Part shown: positions 42,118 to 51,138 of the stretch, in pieces
Numbering within the stretch: the stretch's first letter is position 1
How the letters are laid out: each line of letters begins with the position of its first letter
From: Gallionella sp.
Lineage (GTDB): Bacteria > Pseudomonadota > Gammaproteobacteria > Burkholderiales > Gallionellaceae
NCBI GenBank assembly: GCA_030681375.1
Contig: JAUXWM010000101.1
Span: 1-51,261 of the forward strand
Direction of reading: 5' to 3'
DNA: 51,261 nt
Translations under genes and position numbers: made by a program
Notes under the pieces: model-generated
The model's database searches: none
The model's input: the letters and a program-made list of their open reading frames with translations, nothing else
What the model was told of the DNA's origin: nothing

Positions 42118-43220
42118 GCTGTCTCTCCTGACTTACGCACCTTGCCTTGCGTAGTGCGCAAGCGATCCATATCAGACTGAAAGGTGACGTAATGCGGCAT
42201 TTTGTAATGCGATGCGAAACCCATTGAGTCAACCCCATCCACATGCAACAAGACAAATTCAGGATCTTCTGATGGATTATCAGGACCGTCACGCATGCCT
42301 TTTTGCAAGGCGCGATCAAGGATCGCCATGCTGATTGCCTTGACTTCATTGTGACCAAAACACGCACCGTAACCCAAGGTGAAGACTGGCATGTCACCGG
42401 CGTTGCCGCTTTCATACATCGCAACCACTTCGCATTCGGTCATTAAAACCTCACCGGCTTCCATCAATTCACCGGTCACCGGATGCGGCAGCATGACCGG
42501 CAGATAACCCACGCGCAGCTCGGCCACGGTAGGATGCACATCGCCGTAGCCACGCATATTTGAATACGCCATCGCCAGCAAAGAGCCGGTTTCAGCACGC
42601 GCCATGGTAGCGAGTGCTGCTGAGCGCGGCACCGGAAACACCAGCGGGTCGCGGGTGATATCGAAGGCCGGGTCCTGCATCAAACCTAATGGCGGCAGCA
42701 AACCTTCTGCGCGCAGTGCATCCAGCACCTTCGGAAAACTGTCCGGCAAATCAGCCTCTGGCGTATTACGGAGGAAATTTTTGGCCACGACTCGAAATGC
42801 AGCAGGGTCTTCATTTGCCAGATCAAGACGCAACAGACGCAAGGCATAATCGAACGTCGCCCCCAACATTTGACCGCCCGGAATATCCTTGAAGGCCGAT
42901 GAGATGCGACGAATGCAGCGCATGTTCGAGGTGTCTTGTAGCGGTGTTTCCAGCAATCTTGGTTTGGTTGACCGATAGGCGCGCAAGGCGAAAGCGGCTT
43001 CCAGCGTATCGCCCTGAAATTGCTTGAGGGCGAGCGCGGCTAGTTTCGGATGATAAAGCCCGCCTTCGGAGACCACCCTTGATGTCAATAAACGCAATTG
43101 ATCTTCGATAACGGACAACTTGATCGGCTCATCAACTGCATTCTTGCAGCGCATATAGTCGGTCGCAGCGGCAGCACCATCAATGGCCGCTTTGCCGCCC
43201 TTAATTGCAACGTAACTCAT
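42114..43220 (-). CDS. phnI: PhnI, C-P lyase core subunit
   Basis: The 368-residue protein begins MSYVAIKGGKAAIDGA, the standard PhnI opening. It also contains VRVGYL-like and HPVTGELMEAGEVLMTECE segments and ends near HYKMPHYVTFQSDMDRLR. PhnI is a nucleosidase that, with PhnG, PhnH and PhnL, attaches phosphonate to the ribose of ATP. It overlaps phnH and phnJ by four bases each. Confidence 0.94.
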   Translation of the reverse strand: MSYVAIKGGKAAIDGAAAATDYMRCKNAVDEPIKLSVIEDQLRLLTSRVVSEGGLYHPKLAALALKQFQGDTLEAAFALRAYRSTKPRLLETPLQDTSNMRCIRRISSAFKDIPGGQMLGATFDYALRLLRLDLANEDPAAFRVVAKNFLRNTPEADLPDSFPKVLDALRAEGLLPPLGLMQDPAFDITRDPLVFPVPRSAALATMARAETGSLLAMAYSNMRGYGDVHPTVAELRVGYLPVMLPHPVTGELMEAGEVLMTECEVVAMYESGNAGDMPVFTLGYGACFGHNEVKAISMAILDRALQKGMRDGPDNPSEDPEFVLLHVDGVDSMGFASHYKMPHYVTFQSDMDRLRTTQGKVRKSGETA

Positions 43221-43798
43221 GCTGCGCCTCCCATTGTGATCTGCGTGGTTCGCGGTATTGCCACAAAATGATGTTGATCACACAGCAGTAAATCGACGCC
43301 AAGCGGAAAAGCCGAAACCCATTCCTTGCGTGCTGTAATCCACGCGGGATGCAGCCCGTCTACACGGATAGACGTTGTACTTTCAATGCCGGGACCACTC
43401 AAATGCAAGCTATGATTGCCAGTCAAATCAGACCGCAATGAGCTGACGCGTAACAATAGGGTCGCCCCTTTCTCAGGGGCATCCAGAGTGCCTATACACG
43501 GATTAATATCCGGTGCTTGAGCGCCATCGAGCAGAATAAACGCCGCCTTTTCCGAAACGCAGGGGCGCGTTTCCAACCTGTCCCACAATGCTGAACTCAA
43601 CAATTGCTGAGGATCTGCCAGCGTGGTTTCGCCATCAACCAGCGCAATCAGAATTGCAAGACAAGCGCTTGTCTCATGATCGGCACAGGGGGTAATGCGT
43701 CCCGGATAGCTAAAGCTATCAAGCAAGCCGCGAAATACCTGCTGTTGCAACATGGGTTGCCAGATAGCCGGCGAACAATTGATCGTTTCATTCAGCAT
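43217..43798 (-). CDS. phnH: PhnH, C-P lyase core subunit
   Basis: The 193-residue protein starts at ATG 43798 (MLNETINC), nine bases after AGGAGG; the ATG directly next to AGGAGG is too close to be used well. FRGLLDSFSYPGRI and AFPLGVDLLLCDQHHFVAIPRTTQI are PhnH-family segments. It dimerises within the PhnGHIJ core. It overlaps phnG by 11 bases. Confidence 0.92.
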   Translation of the reverse strand: MLNETINCSPAIWQPMLQQQVFRGLLDSFSYPGRITPCADHETSACLAILIALVDGETTLADPQQLLSSALWDRLETRPCVSEKAAFILLDGAQAPDINPCIGTLDAPEKGATLLLRVSSLRSDLTGNHSLHLSGPGIESTTSIRVDGLHPAWITARKEWVSAFPLGVDLLLCDQHHFVAIPRTTQITMGGAA

Positions 43799-44252
43799 CT
43801 TCGTCATCCTCCTGTTCCAGCAGCGAAAAATCGACACGAGTGGCAGCCAGAATTTGACGCCGTTCGCTTATTTTTTGCATACGCAACAACTCTCCCTTTT
43901 CAACCAGATTTTCGGCTACGTCACAACCGGGCAACTTACCCGACAGGACTGCATCGAGAATGGCGATGGAACGAGCCAGTTGCGCCCGGTCATCAACCAG
44001 TACACAGCCACCTTGAACTTCATGGCCCTCAGCTGTTTTCAAGATCACCTCGGCGCGTGCCACCGGGATTTCACCCAAGTAAAATGGTTCATGAAACGCA
44101 CCGTCCGTTAAGCTCAATAGACCTAATCCTGCCTGTGGCAAGACCACATCGCGCACGTCAATGTCACCGCTTAGTGTTGCCGCGACCGCTTTGATCTCAG
44201 TCGCATTTAATTGACAGAGCGCGCGCGGCCAATCATTTCTTGGAATATTCAT
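43788..44252 (-). CDS. phnG: PhnG, C-P lyase core subunit
   Basis: The 154-residue protein has the family segments PQAGLGLLSLTDGAFHEPFYLGEI and RAEVILKTAEGHEVQGG. It forms the core with PhnH, PhnI and PhnJ. Its ATG overlaps the stop of the second phnE (TAATG). Confidence 0.92.
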   Translation of the reverse strand: MNIPRNDWPRALCQLNATEIKAVAATLSGDIDVRDVVLPQAGLGLLSLTDGAFHEPFYLGEIPVARAEVILKTAEGHEVQGGCVLVDDRAQLARSIAILDAVLSGKLPGCDVAENLVEKGELLRMQKISERRQILAATRVDFSLLEQEDDEDAE

Positions 44253-45046
44253 TAGTTAAGTTTTCCTCTTATCCAGGTAGACAGATAATCAATCGTTAAA
44301 ATCGTGACCAGAATCACCACAATCAGCGCGGCTGACTGGTCGTAATTGAACATGCGTAAGGTGTCATGTAGCGCAAGACCTATGCCTCCTGCACCTACCA
44401 GACCCAATACTGCGGCCATGCGTACATTGCGGTCGAAGATATAGAGCATGTAACCCAGCGCTTCGCGTTGAATCGACGGCCATCCGGCATACATCACCAG
44501 TTGAATGCGCGATGCACCGGTCGCTGTGACGGCTTCATAAATCCCGTTATCGACGCGTTCCAGACTTTCTGCAAAGAACTTACCCAGAAATCCGGCTGTA
44601 TGTACGCCCAACGCCAATGCGCCCGGCAAAGGTCCCAGCCCCAATGCGGCAACAAATATCAATGCCAGTAACAAATCCGGCATGGCACGCATAAAGTTGA
44701 GCAATTCACGCGCAATACGATAGGTCACGGCATTCGGTGACAGGTTTCGAGCGGCGAACGGCGCTAACAGCACCGCCACGACAATCGCCAGCGTACTTCC
44801 CCACAACGCCGTTGCCAGCGTTTGCCCCAACAGTTCTACATATCTAGATAAGTCTTCAAAATTAGGTCGACTGTAGCGGCTGAAATACTCGAAAATGTCC
44901 TGTACGCCATACAGCAGCGTCTCAAATGACAACTCAAGATCGAAGATAATTAGCCAAATCAGCGCCAGCCAACCCGACAACCAGACGGAGGTCGGATTGA
45001 ACGGCTTTTTGGGTAAGGCAGGACGTTCGATTATTTGCTCAGCCAT
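44252..45046 (-). CDS. phnE: PhnE, phosphonate ABC permease (second copy)
   Basis: The 264-residue protein has about six membrane segments and the permease EAA-type loop (ESLERVDNGIYEAVTATGASRIQLV). Two consecutive phnE genes are common in betaproteobacteria and probably form a heterodimer. It directly follows the first copy, with the start next to the previous stop. Confidence 0.92.
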   Translation of the reverse strand: MAEQIIERPALPKKPFNPTSVWLSGWLALIWLIIFDLELSFETLLYGVQDIFEYFSRYSRPNFEDLSRYVELLGQTLATALWGSTLAIVVAVLLAPFAARNLSPNAVTYRIARELLNFMRAMPDLLLALIFVAALGLGPLPGALALGVHTAGFLGKFFAESLERVDNGIYEAVTATGASRIQLVMYAGWPSIQREALGYMLYIFDRNVRMAAVLGLVGAGGIGLALHDTLRMFNYDQSAALIVVILVTILTIDYLSTWIRGKLN

Positions 45047-45844
45047 TTAAATCATCCTCATGCGAAAGTGATCGGATGCGCGATCAAGCAGCGTCACCAC
45101 GATGTAAATAGACAGCGCAATTGGCAGTAGTCGGTCATAGTCGAACATCCGCATGGCCATCACCAGGTCATAACCGATACCGCCCGCGCCCACTAAACCT
45201 AGAATCGCAGCGGCGCGCAGGTTGTGATCCAGCACATACATCACAGTGCCGACAAAGTCCGGAAACGCTTGCGGAAAATGAGCGAAAGTACGCAGTTGCA
45301 ACCAACTTGCCCCCTGTGCCACCACCCCTTCCACCTGACGCTGATCGACCACTTCAATGCTCTCGGCAAAAAACTTGCCCATGAAGCCGACCGTCACGAA
45401 TGACAAAGCCATGATTCCCGGCAAAGGTCCTAAGCCCACAGCAGAGACAAACACCAGCGCCCAGACAAGTTCGGGCAACGCGCGCATCAAGGACAGTAAA
45501 TTGCGTGTCGCATGAAACACAGCAGGATGCGGACTGGTATTTTTAGCCGCCAGAATACCCAATGGCAGACTGATGACTAGCGCAATACTGGTCGCCAGAA
45601 ACGTCATTTCGATGGTCTGCAAGATGTTTTTAGCCAGTATCGGTAAATATTCCCAATCGGGGAGAACCAGCAAATTTCCCGCAAAAGCCAACATGCGAGG
45701 AATGGCGGTGACGATCCGGCCTAAATCAAGCTCGACCGCCGTTGCGCTGACCGCCAAAAGCAAAATGCAGGCGAGTAGCGACAGCGTTGGCACCAAGCCA
45801 GGTCGTCCGTTAGGCGTAGGCCAGCATAGTTTCGAGTTGCTCAT
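45047..45844 (-). CDS. phnE: PhnE, phosphonate ABC permease (first copy)
   Basis: The 265-residue protein resembles the second copy throughout, for example FAESIEVVDQRQVEGVVAQGAS and LVGAGGIGYDL. It overlaps the end of phnC by 35 bases and has a weak ribosome binding site, so coupling to phnC is likely. It forms the membrane channel of the phosphonate importer. Confidence 0.92.
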   Translation of the reverse strand: MSNSKLCWPTPNGRPGLVPTLSLLACILLLAVSATAVELDLGRIVTAIPRMLAFAGNLLVLPDWEYLPILAKNILQTIEMTFLATSIALVISLPLGILAAKNTSPHPAVFHATRNLLSLMRALPELVWALVFVSAVGLGPLPGIMALSFVTVGFMGKFFAESIEVVDQRQVEGVVAQGASWLQLRTFAHFPQAFPDFVGTVMYVLDHNLRAAAILGLVGAGGIGYDLVMAMRMFDYDRLLPIALSIYIVVTLLDRASDHFRMRMI

Positions 45845-46589
45845 CGACTTGATCTCCGTTGCGACTATAGATTCGACTCAGCGTTACGCGATCCAGCCCG
45901 CTGGCCGGACCGTCATACACCACCAGTCCGTCATTCAGTCCGATGATGCGATCAGCAAAACGCTTAGCCAATTCGACCTGATGCAGATTGACCACCACGG
46001 TAATGCCGTCGCGCGTACAAATTTCGCGCAGCAGCCCCATGATTTCTTCACTGGCAACCGGATCCAGGCTGGCGACCGGCTCATCGGCCAGAATCACACG
46101 CGGTTGCTGCGCCAGCGCACGGGCAATCCCGACACGCTGCTGTTGTCCACCGGAGAGTTTATCGGCACGATTCCAGGCTTTTTCTGTCAATCCCACCCGA
46201 ATTAACGCATCGTGCGCAAGATCCAGATCGGTGCGACGAAATAAACACAAAAGGCTGCCCAGCCATGAGCGATGCGACAAACGCCCGGTGAGCACATTGG
46301 TCATGACCGACAATCGATCCACCAGATTAAAATGCTGAAACACCATGCCAACTTGTGAACGAACTTCACGAAGATTGTTTTGCGTGACGACTTGTTCGCC
46401 TATCTGAATGCTGCCTGCAGTAGGTGTTTCCAAGCCATTGATAGTGCGTAATAAAGTAGACTTCCCCGCGCCAGACGGGCCAAGAATAACCGTGAAAGAA
46501 CCCGCTGCAATTTCTGCGCTAACGCCCTTGAGTGCTTCAAATCCATTGGCATAACGTTTGCCGATGTCTTTTATAATGATTTTAGCCAT
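45810..46589 (-). CDS. phnC: PhnC, phosphonate importer ATPase
   Basis: The 259-residue protein has Walker A (LGPSGAGKSTLLR), signature LSGGQQQRVGIARAL and Walker B VILADEPVASLD. It powers uptake through the PhnE channel. The ATG at 46589 follows AGGAGG. A hairpin lies between it and phnD. Confidence 0.94.
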   Translation of the reverse strand: MAKIIIKDIGKRYANGFEALKGVSAEIAAGSFTVILGPSGAGKSTLLRTINGLETPTAGSIQIGEQVVTQNNLREVRSQVGMVFQHFNLVDRLSVMTNVLTGRLSHRSWLGSLLCLFRRTDLDLAHDALIRVGLTEKAWNRADKLSGGQQQRVGIARALAQQPRVILADEPVASLDPVASEEIMGLLREICTRDGITVVVNLHQVELAKRFADRIIGLNDGLVVYDGPASGLDRVTLSRIYSRNGDQVDEQLETMLAYA

Positions 46590-46607
46590 ACGACCTCCTA
46601 ATTAATT

Positions 46608-46636
46608 CGCGGTCTGCATCTACTTTGCCGACCGCG
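46608..46636 (-). promoter_or_regulatory. Hairpin between phnD and phnC
   Basis: CGCGGTC pairs with GACCGCG (7 bp) around a 15-base loop, with no U-tract. Such a structure after a binding-protein gene often protects its mRNA so that this protein is made in excess over the ATPase and permease. Confidence 0.6.
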
Positions 46637-46645
46637 ACACTTCAA

Positions 46646-47515
46646 TTACTTCAGCTGCTCTTTCTTAAAGCCAAGTTCTTTAACCATATTGCGGATCATT
46701 TGATAATCTTTAGGCTCAACCGCAACGTAATGGCTGATCTTGCCGTAGCCTGTTACTTTGATTTCCTTGTCTGCATTCAAGATTGCGTCGCGAATTTGTG
46801 CTTTCAGTTCCTTAGGCAAATCACCGCGATAAACCAGTGGAGAGCCTGGCAACGGTGATGATTCGGCGATGATGCAATTGCTTTCTTTGGTAATCAGACC
46901 TTTTTCCAACATCTTTGGATAGGTAATGTCATTGTCAGCCGCCGCATCAACGGTCTTGTTCTTCACAGCCAATTCCGCTGCATCGTGTGAACCGGCATAG
47001 GTAAACTTACCGAAGAATTCCTGAGGCATCTTGCCGGTTGCTTGCTTCACCATGTAGCTCGGCATCAAGCCGCCTGAGGTAGAGGCTGGGTCAACAAACG
47101 CAACGCTCTTACCTTTCAGGTCGAGAATGCTTTTGATGCCACTGTCGCAAGGCGTAACGATGATGCTTTTGTAGGTAGCTGAATTGCTGCCTTCACGAAT
47201 GCCGACAGCAAAGGCTTCAGCGCCTGCTTCTTGTTCAGCCAGGTAATACGACAAAGGGCCGAACCAGGCGATATCCACACGCTTCTTTTTCATGCCTTCA
47301 ATCACGCCGGCGTAGTCCGTTGCAGTGAACATTTTCACTTTTTGACCCAGCTTCTTTTCCAGATAGGCGCGCATCGGTTCGAAGGTTTTGATCATTTCTT
47401 CGTTGTTATCAGCTGGAATCAAGCCAAGTACTAATTCGCGAGCCTGTACCGCTGCAGTTGCACTCATCAGCGAAGCGCCGATCAGCATGGAAAGAACAAG
47501 TTTGTTAAATTGCAT
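46646..47515 (-). CDS. phnD: PhnD, phosphonate-binding protein
   Basis: The 289-residue protein has a signal peptide (LSMLIGASLMSATAAVQA) and PhnD-family segments (LIPADNNEEMIKTFEP, VDIAWFGPLSYYLA, VDPASTSGGLMPSY). It binds phosphonates in the periplasm and delivers them to PhnE. The ATG follows CAGGAGTTTCAAC. Confidence 0.94.
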   Translation of the reverse strand: MQFNKLVLSMLIGASLMSATAAVQARELVLGLIPADNNEEMIKTFEPMRAYLEKKLGQKVKMFTATDYAGVIEGMKKKRVDIAWFGPLSYYLAEQEAGAEAFAVGIREGSNSATYKSIIVTPCDSGIKSILDLKGKSVAFVDPASTSGGLMPSYMVKQATGKMPQEFFGKFTYAGSHDAAELAVKNKTVDAAADNDITYPKMLEKGLITKESNCIIAESSPLPGSPLVYRGDLPKELKAQIRDAILNADKEIKVTGYGKISHYVAVEPKDYQMIRNMVKELGFKKEQLK

Positions 47516-47553
47516 GTTGAAACTCCTGTTGGATTCAGTTTGGTAGGGAGGTT

Positions 47554-48279
47554 TTAGGGTGTGATGCGCAGTTGGATCCGGTCTGCGCGGAACCGGGTAA
47601 TGGCGTACTCGACCGGAGAGTTATCCCGATCCAGCACGTTCAAACTCTTGACACGCAACACGGGCCGATTTTGGGTAATTCCCAGCAGCTTTGCATCGTC
47701 GCCTTGCGGAAGCACGGCGGTTACCAGACTTTCGGTACGATGAAGTGCGCCGTGATTTTTCTCTAAATAATCATGCAACGAGCCGCCAGCATAGCCATCC
47801 AGCAACTCGCCAAATGGTTTAACAGGCAGAAAATGGGAAATAACACAGAAGGGCAAGCCATCGGCTAAGCGTAATGTTTCAAGCCAAAGAACAGGTTCGT
47901 CAGCTGTCAGCGCCAAGTTGCGCGCAACACCCGCAGGCGCGGGGGTAATCATTTTTCGTATCACCCGTGTATCGGTAGAGATGCCGATATCAGCCAGGGT
48001 CTGAGTAAAACGCGTATTGCTGCCCACGCGATAATCAAGCAATAGATCGGTAATAAAGATACCCACTCCGTGACGACGCTCAAGTAATCCTTCAGCAATC
48101 AGTTCATCGACAGCACGACGTAAGGTATGACGATTTACGGCAAAGCGTGCCGCCAACTCACCTTCCGCAGGCAATCGGTCGCCCGCCGCGCCCTGACGAA
48201 CATAGTCGCGCTCGAGCACTTCGGCGATTTGTGCGTAAAGGGTAATTCCGGTATCGCGATCAATTGCGTAAAGACTCAT
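47554..48279 (-). CDS. phnF: PhnF, GntR/HutC-type regulator
   Basis: The 241-residue protein has an N-terminal winged helix (GDRLPAEGELAARFAVNRHTLRRAV) and a C-terminal UTRA ligand-binding domain (PVLWLETLRLADGLPFCVISHFLP). It lies first in the operon and probably represses it until phosphate is short or a ligand is present. A promoter and a palindrome lie directly upstream; the 5' untranslated region would be only about 10 bases long. Confidence 0.9.
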   Translation of the reverse strand: MSLYAIDRDTGITLYAQIAEVLERDYVRQGAAGDRLPAEGELAARFAVNRHTLRRAVDELIAEGLLERRHGVGIFITDLLLDYRVGSNTRFTQTLADIGISTDTRVIRKMITPAPAGVARNLALTADEPVLWLETLRLADGLPFCVISHFLPVKPFGELLDGYAGGSLHDYLEKNHGALHRTESLVTAVLPQGDDAKLLGITQNRPVLRVKSLNVLDRDNSPVEYAITRFRADRIQLRITP

Positions 48280-48287
48280 GACGATAG

Positions 48288-48325
48288 ATGTCTAGATATG
48301 TAATGCGACACATTGTGAGTTACAA
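48288..48325 (-). promoter_or_regulatory. Promoter and candidate PhnF operator
   Basis: On the minus strand TTGTAA (48320-48325) and TACATA (48297-48302) are 17 bp apart. The near-perfect palindrome ATATCTAGACAT (48288-48299) overlaps the -10 box. HutC-type regulators often bind such TCTAGA-centred sites. Confidence 0.6.
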
Positions 48326-48669
48326 CTATTTCAAGCCAATGAAGGATTTATTAAACTTTTGTGAATTGTCAGGAATTTGAGATGGGAGGGTATTCGGTGA
48401 ACTTCTATTGATGAGGGTGCTTTAACCCGCGAGCCACGAATATCCGGTTTAAGGCGGCGAATTATCAGCAGTGGCGAACTGCTTATGGCACTCAGCAGGC
48501 CATGGATTAGTCGATTTTACCCTTGTTTGTACGCCTGCTTATGAACTCATAGCTGCCAGCCGAAATCGTAGTCATTGAGATTGGTATTGCTGGCCGAGCT
48601 GTTGTCGTAACGGGTGGCTGGTTTGCGATTGAGATCAGTGGCGGATTACCTTGAAATCGGCATCCACCC
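48326..48669. other. Intergenic stretch between phnF and the UvrD-like gene
   Basis: About 340 bases lie between the phnF promoter and the end of the UvrD-like gene. No open frame with a ribosome binding site and no strong terminator was seen. Confidence 0.5.
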
Positions 48670-50367
48670 CTAAAACCCCGCCTCTATAATAAAACGTGAA
48701 TCCAATCCATCTTCAATCGAACTGCTGATTTCCAAGCGGTTTCGGGCGCGCGTAATCCCCACATAGAACAATCGCCGTTCCTCGTCTTCGGTGGAATCCG
48801 GGTGTGGCAAATTGCCATCCTCCACACCAATAATCCACACACTGTCGAACTCCAGACCTTTACTGCCGTGCAAGGTGGATAGCACTACGCCGGTGTCGTT
48901 GGTACGATCTGTTGTTCTCGATAGCGTATTTAAGCGTTGCGCCAACGATCCTTTAAACCTGGCAATGATGCTGGCCAGTTTTTTCACCAAATTACCGCGA
49001 TCCTGTTTGACGTGCTGCGCAAGCCAGTTGGCTGCCGCATAGATGGCAAGCGTCATATTGCCATCCGCTATCTGCCTCCGCCATTCAACGTACCCGCGCC
49101 GCGCACTCTCGATGATCTTTCTGGTACGCACATCGTTTTCTGGTGCTTGGATCAAGATTCTTTCCAGCATTTGCCCGCAACTTTTATCGTCGTGATGCAA
49201 ATTAAGCAATTCCGACTTGATCCCGCAAACCGACAATGCGTTGGCCATGCCCGTCCAGCCGTCCGATTGTATGCTTTTAAGCAATCCAACCAAGGCGCTG
49301 CCCGTGACACCATCCCAAACAGATTTTCCGCTTGAAAGCGTATAGTCAATGCCGCTTGCCAGCAATTCTGCCTCAACTACCTCCAGAAAACTATTGGTGC
49401 GCGCGAGTATTGCCCAATCTTGGTCGGCAGATTTCTTTATCGCCTCAACAACAAGGCTGGCTTCGTCGCTTCTGTCTGCGGCGCGATGTGTCTTGACGAT
49501 GCCGCTCGCGGCGCGGGCGGATTCGATGGCTTTGTTGGCTCGGTTCGGGTTGTTGGCAATCAAACGGGCTGCGTGAGCCAATATATTAGGTGCGCAGCGG
49601 TAATTGATTGGCAGCGTGATTTCCTGGGCAACCAGCGTTTGCGAAACACGGAGCATCCCCGCGTAGCCCAGCGCATTCCGAAACGAGTATAGGCTTTGAT
49701 CGTCGTCGCCAACAATCGTGACCTCAATGCCAGCCATGCCATGTTCAATCACCCATTGCGCCTGCACCTCGTCCGCATCCTGAAACTCATCAGCCAGCAA
49801 CCAGCGCACGGCAAGCGGCTTAATGCTCTCGTCTCGAAACCCATTAACGACAGTCAGCAAAATATCGGCGAAATCCATCCCGTGTTCTGTGGCAAGCAGA
49901 TGCTGGTAGGCATTGAACACATCCTCGATGGCGGGATCGCTGAATATGGTCTGCCCCAACCTTGATTTGGCGCGATCAATGCCGGAAAGCACCTTGTCAA
50001 AAGGTACATCACATTTGTATTGTGAGTAACACCGCCTAAGCAAACCCATGCGCTCACCGTCCGATAGCAGCTTCATGCCTGACAGTTGCGGCAACCGTCG
50101 AATCTGTGACAGCGCGACCGAATGAAATGTCCCGACCGCCAGACGCTTTGCTTCACGCTCGCCGCATAAGTGCAGAATGCGCGACTTCAGTTCAGCGGCG
50201 GCATCGCGTGTGAACGTAACGGCGCACAACCGCCCGGTTTTGTTTTCACTGAGCAACCGGGCTGCTCGCATGGATAGTACGCGTGTTTTTCCTGACCCTG
50301 GACAGGCCAGCACCGAACAATGCCCTAGCGCATTAACCGCTCTGGCTTGTTGCTGATTGAGTTGCAA
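48670..50367 (-). CDS. UvrD/PcrA-like superfamily 1 helicase
   Basis: The 565-residue protein has motif I ACPGSGKTRVL (about 22-32), DEFQDAD, GDDDQSLYSFRNA, and LSTLHGSKGLEFDSVWIIG and FYVGITRARNRLE near the end. It is shorter than chromosomal UvrD, missing part of the 2B region. The start is a TTG at 50367 one base after the previous stop codon, so the two genes are coupled. On a conjugative element it could help rolling-circle replication or DNA processing after transfer. Confidence 0.9.
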   Translation of the reverse strand: MQLNQQQARAVNALGHCSVLACPGSGKTRVLSMRAARLLSENKTGRLCAVTFTRDAAAELKSRILHLCGEREAKRLAVGTFHSVALSQIRRLPQLSGMKLLSDGERMGLLRRCYSQYKCDVPFDKVLSGIDRAKSRLGQTIFSDPAIEDVFNAYQHLLATEHGMDFADILLTVVNGFRDESIKPLAVRWLLADEFQDADEVQAQWVIEHGMAGIEVTIVGDDDQSLYSFRNALGYAGMLRVSQTLVAQEITLPINYRCAPNILAHAARLIANNPNRANKAIESARAASGIVKTHRAADRSDEASLVVEAIKKSADQDWAILARTNSFLEVVEAELLASGIDYTLSSGKSVWDGVTGSALVGLLKSIQSDGWTGMANALSVCGIKSELLNLHHDDKSCGQMLERILIQAPENDVRTRKIIESARRGYVEWRRQIADGNMTLAIYAAANWLAQHVKQDRGNLVKKLASIIARFKGSLAQRLNTLSRTTDRTNDTGVVLSTLHGSKGLEFDSVWIIGVEDGNLPHPDSTEDEERRLFYVGITRARNRLEISSSIEDGLDSRFIIEAGF

Positions 50368-50368
50368 A

Positions 50369-51088
50369 TCAGGATACGGACTCAGTGACAGTCAGTGCTT
50401 CGTCTTCGGCAGGAAGAGTTTTTGCGGTTTTGGTGGCTTTGGCAGCTTTCTGTTTTGCGACAGGTTCCTCCTCGTTCAAGAGGCTTGTGTTATCCACCTC
50501 GCTTGGTGACGCGCCATCAGTTTCTGCCAGTTTTCCAGCTGCACGGAAAGCGCGGTTGGTGATGTTTTTTATTTCGGCGGCAACCCCGATCATTTTTCTA
50601 CGCCATTGTCTTTCCAGGCTGGCCTTTGCATCGTCATCAATAAATCCGGCAAACCATGCCGAGTGAACAAGGCAGAGCAACCCATCAAGCTCCGATATTA
50701 TTTGCAGATATTGACCGGCTTTGTTGCAGGTTAGCTTGGCTTCGACTTGTTTTGTGTTGGTGTAATTCAGTCTGCCAATCTCGATACCATTGTCCTCGGC
50801 GATCTTCTTGATCCGCGCGCCTTCATTGCGCAGATTCGCAAGCGCATTGTTAATCAGGTGATCGACGGCACCGTTGATGGCCATCATTTCGCTGGCATTT
50901 TTGACCAGTGTCGGCAGCACGGCGCTTAGATTGCGCATTGAGACGGCGCAGTCATCGAATGCCGTCTCATAGACCAATTGGGCTGGCGTCGTATAAATAG
51001 TTGTGTCTCGAATGACGAACGGATTACTGAACTCCAGGTATTTTTTTGGCGTTCTGATTGCCCCTTTCGCAGCCTTTTTCTCTTCCAT
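50369..51088 (-). CDS. AcaB-like DUF1845 protein of conjugative elements
   Basis: The 239-residue form starts at ATG 51088 (MEEKKAAKG), with TGGAG six bases upstream. The frame is open to an ATG at 51136, but that one lies in the insertion sequence border. IRTPKKYLEFSNPFVIRDTTIYTTPAQLVYE and CNKAGQYLQIISELDGLLCLVHSAWFAG fit the DUF1845/AcaB family of IncC-type plasmids and integrative elements, where AcaB takes part in control of transfer. The C-terminal 50 residues are acidic and alanine/lysine-rich. Confidence 0.75.
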   Translation of the reverse strand: MEEKKAAKGAIRTPKKYLEFSNPFVIRDTTIYTTPAQLVYETAFDDCAVSMRNLSAVLPTLVKNASEMMAINGAVDHLINNALANLRNEGARIKKIAEDNGIEIGRLNYTNTKQVEAKLTCNKAGQYLQIISELDGLLCLVHSAWFAGFIDDDAKASLERQWRRKMIGVAAEIKNITNRAFRAAGKLAETDGASPSEVDNTSLLNEEEPVAKQKAAKATKTAKTLPAEDEALTVTESVS

Positions 51089-51138
51089 GTAACGCTCCAT
51101 TTGTGAATTGAACGGATATTGCGGTAATCCCCCCATTT

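Noticed and set aside
44252..45844. The two phnE genes as a duplication with one decaying copy
   Set aside because: Both are full length with intact permease loops, and paired phnE genes are common.
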